From assembly GCF_052324685.1 (NCBI RefSeq), contig NW_027506977.1, forward strand, positions 248,001 to 312,000: DNA of 64,000 nt, written 5' to 3'. A model generated the notes under the pieces. That model was given only the letters and a program-made list of their open reading frames with translations, made no database searches and was not told where the DNA came from. Shown piece by piece: positions 34,416 through 44,849 of the stretch. The number at the start of each line of letters is the position of its first letter. Position 1 is the stretch's first letter. This DNA is from Brachyhypopomus gauderio. Taxonomy: Eukaryota > Chordata > Actinopteri > Gymnotiformes > Hypopomidae. The translations under genes and the position numbers were made by a program.

Positions 34416-36260
34416 CAGCGCATTATATAACTGTCCTTTTACACATTTGTAATGTAAACATTGGCTGTATGTGAGGTCAGGGATGTTCGGTAGGTTTTTC
34501 TGTCACTTTCTTGCTACGGTGGAGAAAGTTTGCATATGTGATCACGTGATTGACCGGCTTCATTTGATTGGTCACTCATACTCGGGTGACGAGACGTTGG
34601 TCAGTCTTTTCTCACTGAAAAGACGAATTTTTTACAAAACGAAAGTAACGGTAGCGCGCGGTGCAAATCCGATTGTAATGGAGTAAAAGTCGCGTTTTTC
34701 TCACCACATATTTACTCAAGTAAAAGTAGAAGTCTTTCATATTAAAACTACTCCTACAAGTACATTTTTGTCCAAAAAGCTACTTGAGTAAATGTAACGG
34801 AGTAAATGTAACGCGTTCCTACCCACCTCTAGTCCAGGAAAGGGCTGACCTGAGGTCTGAGATATGTCAGAACAAGTCTTTCAAGGACCTTCATGACATG
34901 AGATGTGAGAGCCACTGGTCTGTAGTCATTGAGAGTGGAAGTCTGAGACTTTTTTTGGAACAGGAACCAGACATGATGATTTCCCCAACACCTGCTGGAG
35001 GATCTCACACAGCTGAGAGGCACAGACCTTCAGGACTCTTGGGACAATTCCATGAGGGCCTGCAGCTTTGCCTGGCTTCAGACTACGGCTGTGAAGTGGT
35101 GGGGTGCGAAAAGGAATGAGAAAGCTGTTGAGGTGACAAGGGTGTGAACAGGGTGCTGCTGGTGATGGGTGTGGGTGTGCTAAATCTATTGAAGAAAGCA
35201 TTTAGCTCATTGGCTGTGTCCAGACTACCCTCAGCAGCTTGTTCTTGTGAACTGAAGCCCATGATCATCTTCATTCCTGACCAGACTTCCTTGGCATTGT
35301 TCTGCTGTAGTTGGCCTTCCAGCTTCCTTTTGTATGTCTCCTTGTTCACCCTCAGTCTCACCTTCAGCTGCTTTTGCACACTCCTAAGAAGATCTTTGTC
35401 TCTCAGCTTGAAAGCCTGCTTCTTTTTATTTAAAAGTTCTTTCATGTCACTGGTGATCCATGCTTTGTTGTTGGGAAAACAATGCACCCGCCTGACTGGA
35501 ACAATGGTGTCAGTACAGAAGTTGATGTAGTCAGTGATGCGGTTCGTCACATTGTTAATGTCCTCTCCAGCTGACTCATACAAAACTCCCCAGTTTGTGG
35601 TCTCAAAGCAGAATTGCAGAGCCTCCTCTGCCTCTGGAGTCCACCTCCTGATGGTCTTTACTGTCACAGGCTGTCTTAAGACCACTGGTCGGTATGTGGG
35701 GGTCAGCAGGACCAAATTGTGACCTACCAAGTGGGGGAAGTGCAGATGAGCTGTATGCATTTTTTACATTTGCATACAGAAGATCCAGGACTTTATTCTC
35801 CCTTGTTGCACACTTTACAAACTGGTAAAACTTTGGTAAGGTGGTGGAGAGTGTGACGTAATTGAAGTCATGATTGAAGAGCATTTGGATACAGAGTCTG
35901 AAGTTTTGCGATACATGAGAGTATAACGTCACACGCTACCTCCGCATCCGCAATTGGTGGAATGTAAACAATAACAAAGATGGTGGCGGTGAATTCCCTC
36001 GCCAGGTAGTACGGACGTGAACTGACTGTTAAAAGTTCAGCGTTTGAGCAACAATGACTCTCCTTAATAGTAAAATGTTGCGGATGGCACCATTTTTCAT
36101 GTCGGCCCTCACGATCCGAAAGCCAGGCACCGACACGTTAGAGTACGGACAGTCAGTACACAGCCAGGTCTCAGAAAAGCACAGCACACTGCACTCCAGG
36201 TACTCCCGGTACTTTATCACATTCTGGAGATTCCAGAACTACCTGCAATCCACGAAGTAG

Positions 36261-37017
36261 AAATGGTATATTTATTTAAGTTTTTATACACTATAAACAG
36301 CAAAAATGCCCCTAGACTTGCTAGGGTTAAGGCTTTATAAACCCTCCCCACACCTTTACATAAACTTTTCCCATTCACTTAATAACCATTCCCACACTGT
36401 TCTGTGCATGTGTGCTTGTCCAGCGAGCAGTCGTGTTGTATACTTAATTTCCTTCGGGATTAATAAAGTACCTATTCTATTCTATTATATTCTATACAAT
36501 CTCATGAAGGCGAGTAGAGTCTCAGGCAAGTGATGCTGGTTCTCGTTTCCGAGAGTAAATATGCACAATTTCCTGTAATTCGTACTATTTTATTATTTAT
36601 AAGATTCCTTGTTAATTGTTAGAATTAATACTTATAATATATTTTTATACATTTTGGGATTATGTCATGTAAAAAATCATAAAAAAAAATTTTTTCAGCC
36701 GATCGAATTCCGCAGACAACCGGCGAAAAAGTGAAGACCCACAAATTATTTTTCCCCATTAATATCTTATAAAAACCTGTGAAAGAGTGAATTTGCAAAA
36801 GCTGAAGCATGAAGTGGCATGGGATCACTGTAACTTAATACAAAAAATAAGTATGAACTAACTTACAACTAAGTGCAAAATAAATATAAAATTAAGATAA
36901 AAACTGTACATTCAGAAGAAAATATCAACTTAAATATGCAATCAAAAAGAAAATGTGAGTGAGTGGCAGTGCAAACGTAAATCACGTCCTTAGCAACAGT
37001 TCTCTGGGTGACAGTAT
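36261..37017. other. AT-rich DNA with an isolated LINE 3' tail
   Basis: TTCCTTCGGGATTAATAAAG followed by TATTC repeats at 36449-36495 is the 3' end of a second LINE, on +, with nothing of its body recognised. The rest shows no gene. Confidence 0.5.
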
Positions 37018-37310
37018 GTTCAGTGAACGAATCAGAGAATGAACGAGAGCCCACAGTACAGTGAACGAATCAGAGAATGAACGAGAGTCCTCAGTTCATG
37101 AAAGAAACAGAGAGTGAACGAGAGCCCTCAGTTGAGTGAACGAATCAGAGAGTGAACGAGAGCCCTCAGTTCAGTGAACGAATCAGAGAGTGAACGAGAG
37201 CCCTCAGTTCAGTGAACGAATCAGAGAGTGAGTGAACGAGAGCTCTCAGTACAGTGAACGAATCAGAGTGAACGAGATCCCTCAGTACAGTGAACAAATC
37301 ACTGAGCATG
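37018..37310. repeat. Minisatellite, about 7 units of ~39 bp
   Basis: CAGTGAACGAATCAGAGAGTGAACGAGAGCCCT-type units repeat in tandem with small variations. A related GATTCGTTCA-rich stretch at 37445-37520 suggests this is part of a larger transposon whose ends I could not define. Confidence 0.8.
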
Positions 37311-37648
37311 CACAGTTCCCTCACAATGAATGTCTCCGCCTCTAGATTCACGGGTGAATCAGTGATTCACAGGCCACACAGCAGTTCGCCCTGCCAGCCT
37401 GCACGGTCGCTGCTGAGCTCAACTACTGAACTGAAAAAGGAACGAATCAGCTGAGGAAGTGAATCGATTCAGTTCGTTCACTCAAATGATTCGTTCATTT
37501 CAACGACTCGTTCGCGAACAACACAACACTAGAACAGACACAGTTTCAATCCGGTGTGACTAGTTAAGTGACAGTCGGCCTAGTCTGTGTGTCTGCTGAC
37601 TGGCCTCGGGTCTGGTTTGTCTATCCCCATTAACTACTCCTCCTAGGA
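37311..37648. other. Unassigned DNA with TGAACGAATC inverted words
   Basis: GTTCGTTCACTCAAATGATT and TCGTTCGCGAACAACACAAC look like a transposon subterminal region. No gene is seen. Confidence 0.4.
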
Positions 37649-37900
37649 CAGGAGTACTCAACTAAATTTGTCCACGGTCCAATTTTGGCAGATACCTGTG
37701 ACCTGAGGTCCGGTGCGGCGGGGGTGGCGAACGTAAGTTGTTGAGCGGGGGTGGCAAACGGAACACTCGTGACGGAGTGTTTATTTTTCAATAGCCCTGA
37801 AATAAATGCTCCGTTTTTTTTTTTTTTGGTCCGTATCCAGTTAATCAGGAATGAGATTGGGTCCGGATCCGGACCGCGGTCCGCCAGTTGAGTACCCCTG
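37649..37900. mobile_element. hAT MITE (CAGGAGTACTCAACT ends)
   Basis: A 252-bp unit with inverted ends CAGGAGTACTCAACT and AGTTGAGTACCCCTG. Flanks TCCTAGGA and CTCTAGGA differ only near their start, fitting a decayed 8-bp duplication. Contains GAACGTAAGTTGTTGAGCGG, a core also seen in other MITEs here. Confidence 0.82.
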
Positions 37901-37929
37901 CTCTAGGACTTTCTAAAGCCCAGATGCGT

Positions 37930-38330
37930 GTAGTTCATGAAGGTGAATAGTGTGTATAGTGTGATGTGTATGAAGGTGCACAGTGTGCTGTGTGCTGTAT
38001 GTCTGTGTGCTGTGGGTATGAGAGAGATGTATGTATGTATGTGTCTGTGTGGTGTGTGTGTCTGTGTGGAATGGGTAAGAGACAGATGTATGTGTGTGGG
38101 TGTGTGGGGGAGCTACCTGTTGTGACAGGATTAGAGTGCAATGTGTGTAGAGTCTAGTTGTGTGTTATGGTTCATGGGATTGTATGTGGTGTGTATGTTT
38201 ATGGCATATATGATGCATATGTTGTGTGTATGAAGGTGTATTGTATGTATGACCACCTCCTTAGCTATGTATATGTCTGTGTACGTGGCATGGGTATGAG
38301 AGAGATGTATGTATGTATTGTCTGATTTAT
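37930..38330. repeat. TGTG/ATGTATG-rich imperfect repeat
   Basis: Low-complexity GT-rich sequence with GGTATGAGAGAGATGTATGT occurring twice (about 38015 and 38291). Small frames across it are artefacts. Confidence 0.7.
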
Positions 38331-38950
38331 GACAAGTTAAACACCGAGGCAAATTGAGAAAAAGCTTAACTCTTATTTTGATAAGTTTACATCCCATGGG
38401 GCAATTTGTGGTGCATAGGGCCAAACAAATGGTCATAACTTTAAAAAGTAATTATTCAAATGATAGATATTTAGGACTGCCGGAAAGGACAAGTTTCTCT
38501 CCTATGTAAAATTTAAATGGAGCTTCTAGGTAAATGCTTAAAGATTTTACAGCAGTTTATCCAGGAGATTTTTGATCATTTTTCACTACAGCACACTCTA
38601 ACTGGCAGTTATAATTTTAAATTCTGAAAATTTCGCCATTAATTTCTATGGGGCTTTAAGAATGTTTAAATTCATAAACAATTACAAATGCTGTCAACTC
38701 AAAAAAAAAAACATAGCACAAGTCCTATAATAAGAAGAAGTATGATACATAACAAAATAAGACTTTTCAAGCCCTCTAATAATAATAATATTTATTATTA
38801 TAAAATAATTTTCCTGAGCTGTGTTCAGGTTGCCCTGAGGAACAGGTTTCAGACTTCTCATTTTAAAGAAAGAGTGCATATTTCTCATTTTACAGCAGGA
38901 CTCCTCTAACGTAGATGTTTGAAACTCTAGTTCCCAGTGCTGAGGATCTA
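38331..38950. other. Unassigned DNA before the Tc1-like element
   Basis: No gene or repeat is recognised. Confidence 0.45.
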
Positions 38951-39783
38951 CACTATATTGCCAAAAGTATTCGCTCACCTTCCTTGACTCGCATATGAGC
39001 TTAAGTGACATCTCATTCCTAATCCATAGGGTTCAATTTGACGTTGGTCCACACTTTGCATCTAGAACAGCTTCAACTCTTCTGGGAAGGCTGTGCACAA
39101 AGTTTAGGAGTGTGTTCATGGAGATTTTGATCATTCTTCCAGAAGCGCACTTGTGAGGTCATATACTGATGTTGGAGCAGAAGGCCTGGTCCATAAGATT
39201 GCCAGAAACGTGATAGAGAAACGTGATTTGTCACTCCAGAGAACACGCCTCGACTGCATTTGAGTAAAGAGGTGGAGTGCTTTACACCACTGCATCTGAT
39301 GATTTGCATTGCACTTGGTGATGTATGGCTTGGATGCAGCTGCTCAGCCATGGAACCCCATTCCATGAAGGTCTCTGCACACTGTTCTTGAGTTAATCTG
39401 AAGGCCACATGCATTTTGGATGTCCTCTTTACACAATGTGCTTCAGCATCCGCTGAACCTGCTCCATCAGTTCACCTGGCCTACTACTTAGTGACTGAGT
39501 TGCTGTGGTTCACAAACACTTCAATCTTCTTATAATACAGCTGACAGTTGACTGCAGAATATTTTGGAGCAAGGACATTTCAGGACTGGATTTGTTGCAC
39601 AGGTGGCATCCTATTACAATTTCATGCTGGATTAATTGAACAACCCATTATTTCACAAATACTTTGTAAAAACAGTCTGCATGCAAAGGTGCTTAATTTT
39701 ATACCCCTGTGGCCAAGGAAGTGATTGAAATACCTCATCCTGATCATTTGGATGGGTGAGCGAATACTTTTGGCAATATAGTG
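38951..39783 (-). mobile_element. Deleted Tc1-like element
   Basis: CACTATATTGCCAAAAGTAT and its inverse ATACTTTTGGCAATATAGTG terminate an 833-bp unit flanked by TA (38949-38950, 39784-39785). Minus-strand remnants of a Tc1 transposase are readable (for example NHVSLSRFWQSYGPG at about 39190-39240), but the frame is broken and much of the gene is missing. The right end and adjacent DNA also occur at 2467 onward. Confidence 0.85.
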
Positions 39784-40012
39784 TACTTCTATGCCAAGTC
39801 TTATTCTTGTTATTAGCAGTAGTAGTAACAGTAAGAGTTGTAGGCCGGCTGTTGTCTTTCTTTGCTTTCTCTTTTCCCTTCTCTTTGCTGCTTGTTGTGC
39901 TTGCCTAAACTATCTCAAATTGTAAAATTGTACTTTTATGACTTAGCGTGGAGTCCTTGTTCCAGTTCATCTAAATGTGGTGCTGGAGGCTTTGGAGGAA
40001 CGTGGCATTTAG

Positions 40013-40068
40013 CTCCGCCTCCTCCAGTGCTCTAGTGTCTTCAAGCAGGTCCTGTAGAGAAGTATAAC
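40013..40068 (+). promoter_or_regulatory. Promoter elements of the middle H4 gene
   Basis: CTCCGCCTCC (40013-40022) and TATAAC (40063-40068) match the left-arm H4 promoter in order and spacing. Confidence 0.55.
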
Positions 40069-40121
40069 AGATGCGCGCTGGGTTTTGCAGATTAATTGTT
40101 TCACTTTTCTGTGAGTAGTGA

Positions 40122-40448
<327 letters not shown>

Positions 40449-40473
40449 ACGCTCAACTCGACACGAAACCAAC

Positions 40474-40489
40474 GGCTCTTTTAAGAGCC
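40474..40489 (+). terminator. Middle H4 3' stem-loop plus HDE
   Basis: A canonical GGCTCTTTTAAGAGCC. It is followed by ACACAT rather than ACCCAT. The HDE AAAGAG lies at 40506-40511, 17 nt after the stem. Confidence 0.96.
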
Positions 40490-40782
40490 ACACATATACT
40501 CATTTAAAGAGCTGTTTCATGCGTTTACTGGTAACCACAAGCGTCAATTACTTAAACGCGCACAGATAACGTTTTGTCCGACTTTGCTTTTTGAATGTAC
40601 TTTTATAAAAATTATGGAAGGGTCAATACACAATCATTGCAAGATTCATAATGTCAAACATACTATTAAAACACAGCATACACATTAAACTATTTCATTT
40701 TATAGGCTACATGAACTCTTGTTACTTGTTATTTCCCCATATAATTTCTACACAATTTATCACACACAATGTCTGACTTTGC
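40490..40782. other. H4-H2B spacer, first piece (middle unit)
   Basis: Matches 3198-3497 of the left arm, then is cut by a LINE insertion after TGTCTGACTTTGC (40770-40782). Confidence 0.85.
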
Positions 40783-40875
40783 TTTTTACTGAATCTTTAT
40801 TATTGATTTTCAACAGCTATTCAAAAAAAAAAAAACATGTGGGAATATACACCAATAAACAAAATACACACATAC

Positions 40876-40910
<35 letters not shown>

Positions 40911-43510
40911 CCTTTACATTCAATTACTCACTATCAAAAATCCAAAATGTCCCATGGCAGTGTGTTAATTGTCCTTCTATCGACCGTCCGTTGTCTCCTC
41001 AATTCGATTTTTATCTGTTTAAAAACCGTCTCAGCAGAGATATGGCACTGGTTTATTATCATTTTGCATCTTGTTTTCCAAATTTTATTGTTTATTATGC
41101 AGATTGTTAGCCAAAACAGGTTGTGAACTTTTTTTGGAAGTGTTTCTATGAATATGCCATGCATGACAGCTTTTTCGTTTATGGTAATATTAATCCCGAT
41201 TTCTTTCATGTATTGCCATATCTCTGCTGAGCGGGGACAATATAGCAAAAGGTGCTCAACAGTCTCATCGTTGTTACATCCATTTATAGGGCACAGTTTG
41301 GTGGTAACGTAGCAACTCCATTTCACAACGCACCTGACTGATAATCTACCCACACCAATCAACCACATTACGTCTCTCATATTTTCTGAGAGATCTTTAC
41401 ATCTGAGGTTTTTTATCCCTACATCCATTTCGTTAGGTGTAAGGTATTTAAAACAAAAATTACCCCCGTATTCTTTTGCTATGATTTTGTTATAGATTAC
41501 TTTGTTTGTCATATTTAGCCAGTCTATGTTGGTTTCAGAGTGTTTTGATATAAAGTCACCATATAAAAGCTTAAAATCAGGTATTTTGTGTCTCCCTCTC
41601 CCTCGTTTTTTAGTCCAGTCTTTTCTGTCACCTACCCAATCTGCGCGTCTATCTATAGCCTGTGCCACATTTTTACAAAAGGCTATCGTTAATTTGTTTC
41701 CCATTTCCATTGCGTTCAGGCCTCCTTTCTCAATAGGTTTAAACAATAGTTCTCTCTTTGTGACCTCTCTGTTTGAGCCCCAGATAAATCTGACGCACAT
41801 TTTGTTCAATCTGTTAATGGTTTTTTTATCTGGTGGAAAGACAGTGGCTAAAAACAACAATTTTGAGAGCACAAAGGTTTTAATTATTTTTATTCTACTT
41901 TTAAAATTTGATACTTTCCACAAGTCAATTTCGTTCTGGACTTCAATTTCTTTCTGTTTCCAGTTTTCTTCAGCACACTTTCCGTTTGTTAATATTATAC
42001 CTAAAATTTTAATCTCTTTTTTGCACTCCATATCTAAAGGAGGAGCTGGATTTTTACCCATCCACACAACTTCAGTCTTGTTTGAATTGAGTTTGGCTCC
42101 TGAGACACTTTCATATTCTTTAAAAAGCTGTTTAATCACCTCTAATTCTGTTTGGTTTTTGATGAATATAGTCACGTCATCTGCATAGGCAGAGACCTTT
42201 ATTATTTGGTTAGAGGCAGTTCGGGCGCCTTGGAGCCTATTATCATTTTTAATAATGTTTAAAAGAGGACTGATTGCAATAACATACAGAGCTGCGCTTA
42301 AAGGGCAGCCCTGTTTAACCCCTCTCTGTACCTCAAATCCTTCAGTTAAAATCCCATTCACATTAATCTGAACATTGGATCTCATGTACAGCAATCTAAT
42401 AATGTTAATAAATTTGTCAGGAAAGCCATAATATTTTAACACACACCACAGATATTCTCTTGATATAAAATCAAAAGCTTTCTTTTGGTCTAAGGCAACA
42501 ATAAAAAACTCTCTTCCAATATTGTTTGTAATCAATTCCCTTAACATACCAAGATTATCCCACATGAATCTTCCTTTAATTGCACATGTTTGTTCACTAT
42601 CTATTATATTCTGTAATGTTTTAGTCATTCTGTTCATCACAATTTTTGCTAAAATCTTATAATCAATATTCATTACACTTATTTGTCTCCAGTTGTCCAA
42701 ATCATTCTCATTTCCCTTCTTAAAGATCAAGGAGACAACAGAATGATAAAAATCTTTTTGCATCTCTCCTGTTTTGATACCTTCGTTATACATTTTAACC
42801 AATAAGTCGGCGATGTTTGAGCTGCATAATTTATAAAATTCTGATGGAAGGCCATCTGGGCCAGGGCTTTTCCCTACGTTTAACTCAGATATAGCAGTTA
42901 AAACTTCTTTAATGGTGATTGGGTTTGTCAGACCATCATCGTTTATGCTTGGTGTTATTTTACAATTGCTTAAAAATTTCAAAATGTCATGATCATCGAC
43001 GTTAACCCTAGTCGAACCTTCACGACATGTCTTAGCTATTAAGTTCCGTTTATCATTTTCATCAGTTATCACATTACCTAAATCATCCTTAATGCCTTTT
43101 ATATACTTACTTTCTTTGCGTTTTTGTAACTGTTTGATGATGGTTTGTAAATTTCCTGAGTGAATTGTATCTACACCGGCTTGTATTTGAATATTTAAAG
43201 TAAGATCATCATTTATCTGCGTTATTTCTGATTTGATTTTGTATAATTCCTCCTCTTCTTCTTCATCTCTAATCTGTTTAGTCTGGAGTTCTATGTATTT
43301 TGAAATCAATGAGTAATATTTTTCATTTTTTTGAATGTTAAGATCTTTGCATTTCCTTTTAAAGAAAGCAGTTATTTGTTTTTTAAAAATAGCCCACATG
43401 TGGTTGTCTGATTTCGTTAAAACTCTTAGATCCTTAATTCTATTTATTTCGTCTGTTAATTCACCAACTAATTCTTTATTTTTTAAACTTTATTTTTTAT
43501 TTTTTTTTAT
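40783..43510 (-). mobile_element. 5'-truncated Tx1/L1-group LINE with 13-bp duplication
   Basis: This 2.73-kb LINE on minus is flanked by TGTCTGACTTTGC on both sides (40770-40782, 43511-43523), the footprint of target-primed reverse transcription. Its 3' end carries AATAAAGATTCAGTAAAAA without a long poly-A. A T-run at 40881-40911 and an A-run at 40826-40838 lie near that end. The endonuclease half is missing by 5' truncation. Confidence 0.93.
40934..43399 (-). CDS. LINE ORF2 fragment: reverse transcriptase and zinc-knuckle
   Basis: An 821-codon uninterrupted frame, and the same frame continues upstream to about 43480 before the truncation point. It contains VGKSPGPDGLPSEFYK, the DQKKAFDFISREYLW box, VQRGVKQGCPLSAALYVIAI and the catalytic AYADDV (about residues 404-409). 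The C-terminus has CPINGCNNDETVEHLLLYC, the CCHC-type knuckle of L1/Tx1 ORF2 proteins. The EQTCAIKGRFMWDNL phrase favours the Tx1 clade over classic L1. A usual WRPIS is WRQIS here. Without the endonuclease it cannot be a full ORF2. Confidence 0.88.
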   Translation of the reverse strand: MWAIFKKQITAFFKRKCKDLNIQKNEKYYSLISKYIELQTKQIRDEEEEEELYKIKSEITQINDDLTLNIQIQAGVDTIHSGNLQTIIKQLQKRKESKYIKGIKDDLGNVITDENDKRNLIAKTCREGSTRVNVDDHDILKFLSNCKITPSINDDGLTNPITIKEVLTAISELNVGKSPGPDGLPSEFYKLCSSNIADLLVKMYNEGIKTGEMQKDFYHSVVSLIFKKGNENDLDNWRQISVMNIDYKILAKIVMNRMTKTLQNIIDSEQTCAIKGRFMWDNLGMLRELITNNIGREFFIVALDQKKAFDFISREYLWCVLKYYGFPDKFINIIRLLYMRSNVQINVNGILTEGFEVQRGVKQGCPLSAALYVIAISPLLNIIKNDNRLQGARTASNQIIKVSAYADDVTIFIKNQTELEVIKQLFKEYESVSGAKLNSNKTEVVWMGKNPAPPLDMECKKEIKILGIILTNGKCAEENWKQKEIEVQNEIDLWKVSNFKSRIKIIKTFVLSKLLFLATVFPPDKKTINRLNKMCVRFIWGSNREVTKRELLFKPIEKGGLNAMEMGNKLTIAFCKNVAQAIDRRADWVGDRKDWTKKRGRGRHKIPDFKLLYGDFISKHSETNIDWLNMTNKVIYNKIIAKEYGGNFCFKYLTPNEMDVGIKNLRCKDLSENMRDVMWLIGVGRLSVRCVVKWSCYVTTKLCPINGCNNDETVEHLLLYCPRSAEIWQYMKEIGINITINEKAVMHGIFIETLPKKVHNLFWLTICIINNKIWKTRCKMIINQCHISAETVFKQIKIELRRQRTVDRRTINTLPWDILDF

Positions 43511-43905
43511 TGTCTGACTTTGCCGTGACCTACAACAATTTTAAAATGCACGTTGTAGTCTCTGAATCCTAAAACATTTAAATGAATGGACATATTGAAT
43601 AAATGAAGACGCTTTATGACGAAATAATGCAATAATAACCAACGTTATGACCTAACTAGTTTAGAACCTCATCCAAAGAATTTTAGTATAATAAAATGAT
43701 AAAATAGAAATTCCTTTTGTAAGCATAACTAATCAGGAGGTTTTGAGGCTCTATTATAGTTTTTGTTTGAAAATTGAAGGCAGAAATGGCTGGGGCGGGA
43801 TTAAGAGGTAAACGTTATGGCTCGTTTAAGAGCCACCCATATACTCATTTAAAGAGCTGTTTGATGCGTTTACTGGTAACCACAAGCGCCAATTATTTAA
43901 ACGTG
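43511..43905 (+). pseudogene. Relic of a histone unit: spacer, H2B promoter, H4 3' end fused
   Basis: The order is: H4-H2B spacer (43511-43630), a jump to the part before H2B (43635-43800, with GAAGGCAGAAATGGCTGGGG), then directly the H4 stem-loop and its downstream DNA (43819-43905). No coding sequence remains. Two deletions or unequal exchanges in a tandem array would produce this. Confidence 0.85.
43819..43834 (+). terminator. Orphan H4 stem-loop with a damaged stem
   Basis: GGCTCGTTTAAGAGCC carries T-to-G at the sixth stem base, so the closing pair next to the loop is lost. The HDE AAAGAG at 43851-43856 keeps the 17-nt distance. Confidence 0.88.
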
Positions 43906-43934
43906 AGTGATCCTACACATATAACATACGTATA

Positions 43935-43937
<3 letters not shown>

Positions 43938-43995
<58 letters not shown>
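43938..43995. repeat. (TA)n microsatellite
   Basis: About 28 TA units in the decayed spacer. Confidence 0.9.
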
Positions 43996-43998
<3 letters not shown>

Positions 43999-44261
43999 TT
44001 GAGTTGACTTGACTAGATATTAGATTATTAGACTCATTTTCTTCACTATAGTGAATGTAAAATTTAGTTCATTGAAAACGAGTGTTATATTGTGAGACGA
44101 AAAGTGAATGGAACAAAATAACATTCAAAAAGGTCTTTACGTGGATTTAAATACATAGGCTACTGTTATCTAAGGCAGTGTTTCTCAACCTTTTTTCAGT
44201 TGTGGCACCCTTTATATGCATGCAAAATTTTAAGGCACCCCAGTTTACAATGCGTTAAAAA

Positions 44262-44552
44262 CACAGGCGGGGGGGGGGGGGGGGGGGGGGGACGTAAGTT
44301 GTTGACGGGGGATGGGGGGGGGGGGTGAACGTAAAATGGACACAGATTAAGTGTTATATCGCAATCTATCGATCGCGGGTGGTTGGCGCCAGAGCGAACT
44401 AGTAACTCATTGAATCATAGATATGGATCAGATAAATAAACAAGAATTTTTTTTTTCGGATGTGAGATATCGGAAGTGTGCCGTGAGAGCGTGTGAAAAC
44501 GGTCAAATGCGTGTGTCTCATGCTCAATGCGTCAGCGTTGGCAACCCTGAAA
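44262..44552. mobile_element. hAT-like MITE (GTTGCCAAC family), partial copy
   Basis: Shares the long G-run, GACGTAAGTTGTTGACGGGG, GCCAGAGCGAACTAGTAACT and the GTTGGCAACCCTG end with 34097-34415 and 48206-48477. Its other end was not found. A short related piece (CACGCTCTCACGCCACACAT) lies at about 44731-44750. Confidence 0.7.
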
Positions 44553-44849
44553 ACATACTCTCTGCAACCAGCTCCCGGCCAACATAACACAAAAAAGTGA
44601 TTATTAAGACAGAGAGCAGATAAATGTGACTTACAGTCAGTGGGAAACCTGCATAATCACGTGCTGACCTTAGTCATATGCAGGTCATATGCACGCTTTG
44701 AGCGTGAGACTCAAGCATATTTAGCGATTTCACACGCTCTCACGCCACACATGGAATTTCTCACGCTTGAATATTATTATTATTAATTTATTTTTTAAAT
44801 AATCTAATCGCCGCACACCGCAGCATATTCAGCCAATCCATCGGTTGTA

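Larger units (their letters stand above)
33406..34831. mobile_element. hAT element with 8-bp duplication GTCCAGGA
   Basis: Ends CAGAGGTGGGTAGAG and CTACCCACCTCTA are inverted, with ACTCAAGTAAAAGTA-rich subterminal repeats on both sides. GTCCAGGA flanks it at 33398-33405 and 34832-34839. The 1.43-kb interior has no transposase. It contains an (AT) microsatellite and another hAT MITE (34097-34415). Confidence 0.9.
31527..36260 (-). mobile_element. Rex1-like LINE with nested insertions
   Basis: On minus, from right to left, it shows endonuclease pieces (SVLCFSETWLC near 36160; LPKFYQFVKCATRENKVLDL near 35820), a linker (RVHCFPNNKAWITSDMKELL), and the reverse transcriptase ([29 protein letters not shown] near 33010; KGMSRLYFLRRLRSFN near 32710). 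Its 3' end is GGGATTAATAAAGTTCAATC with GATTA repeats at 31527-31545. Several frame changes show it is dead. A solo LTR (31919-32310) and a hAT element (33406-34831) are inserted in it. Confidence 0.85.

Noticed and set aside
36306-37351. Small open frames in 36.3-37.4 kb
   Set aside because: They are short, fall in AT-rich or minisatellite DNA and lack any motif.
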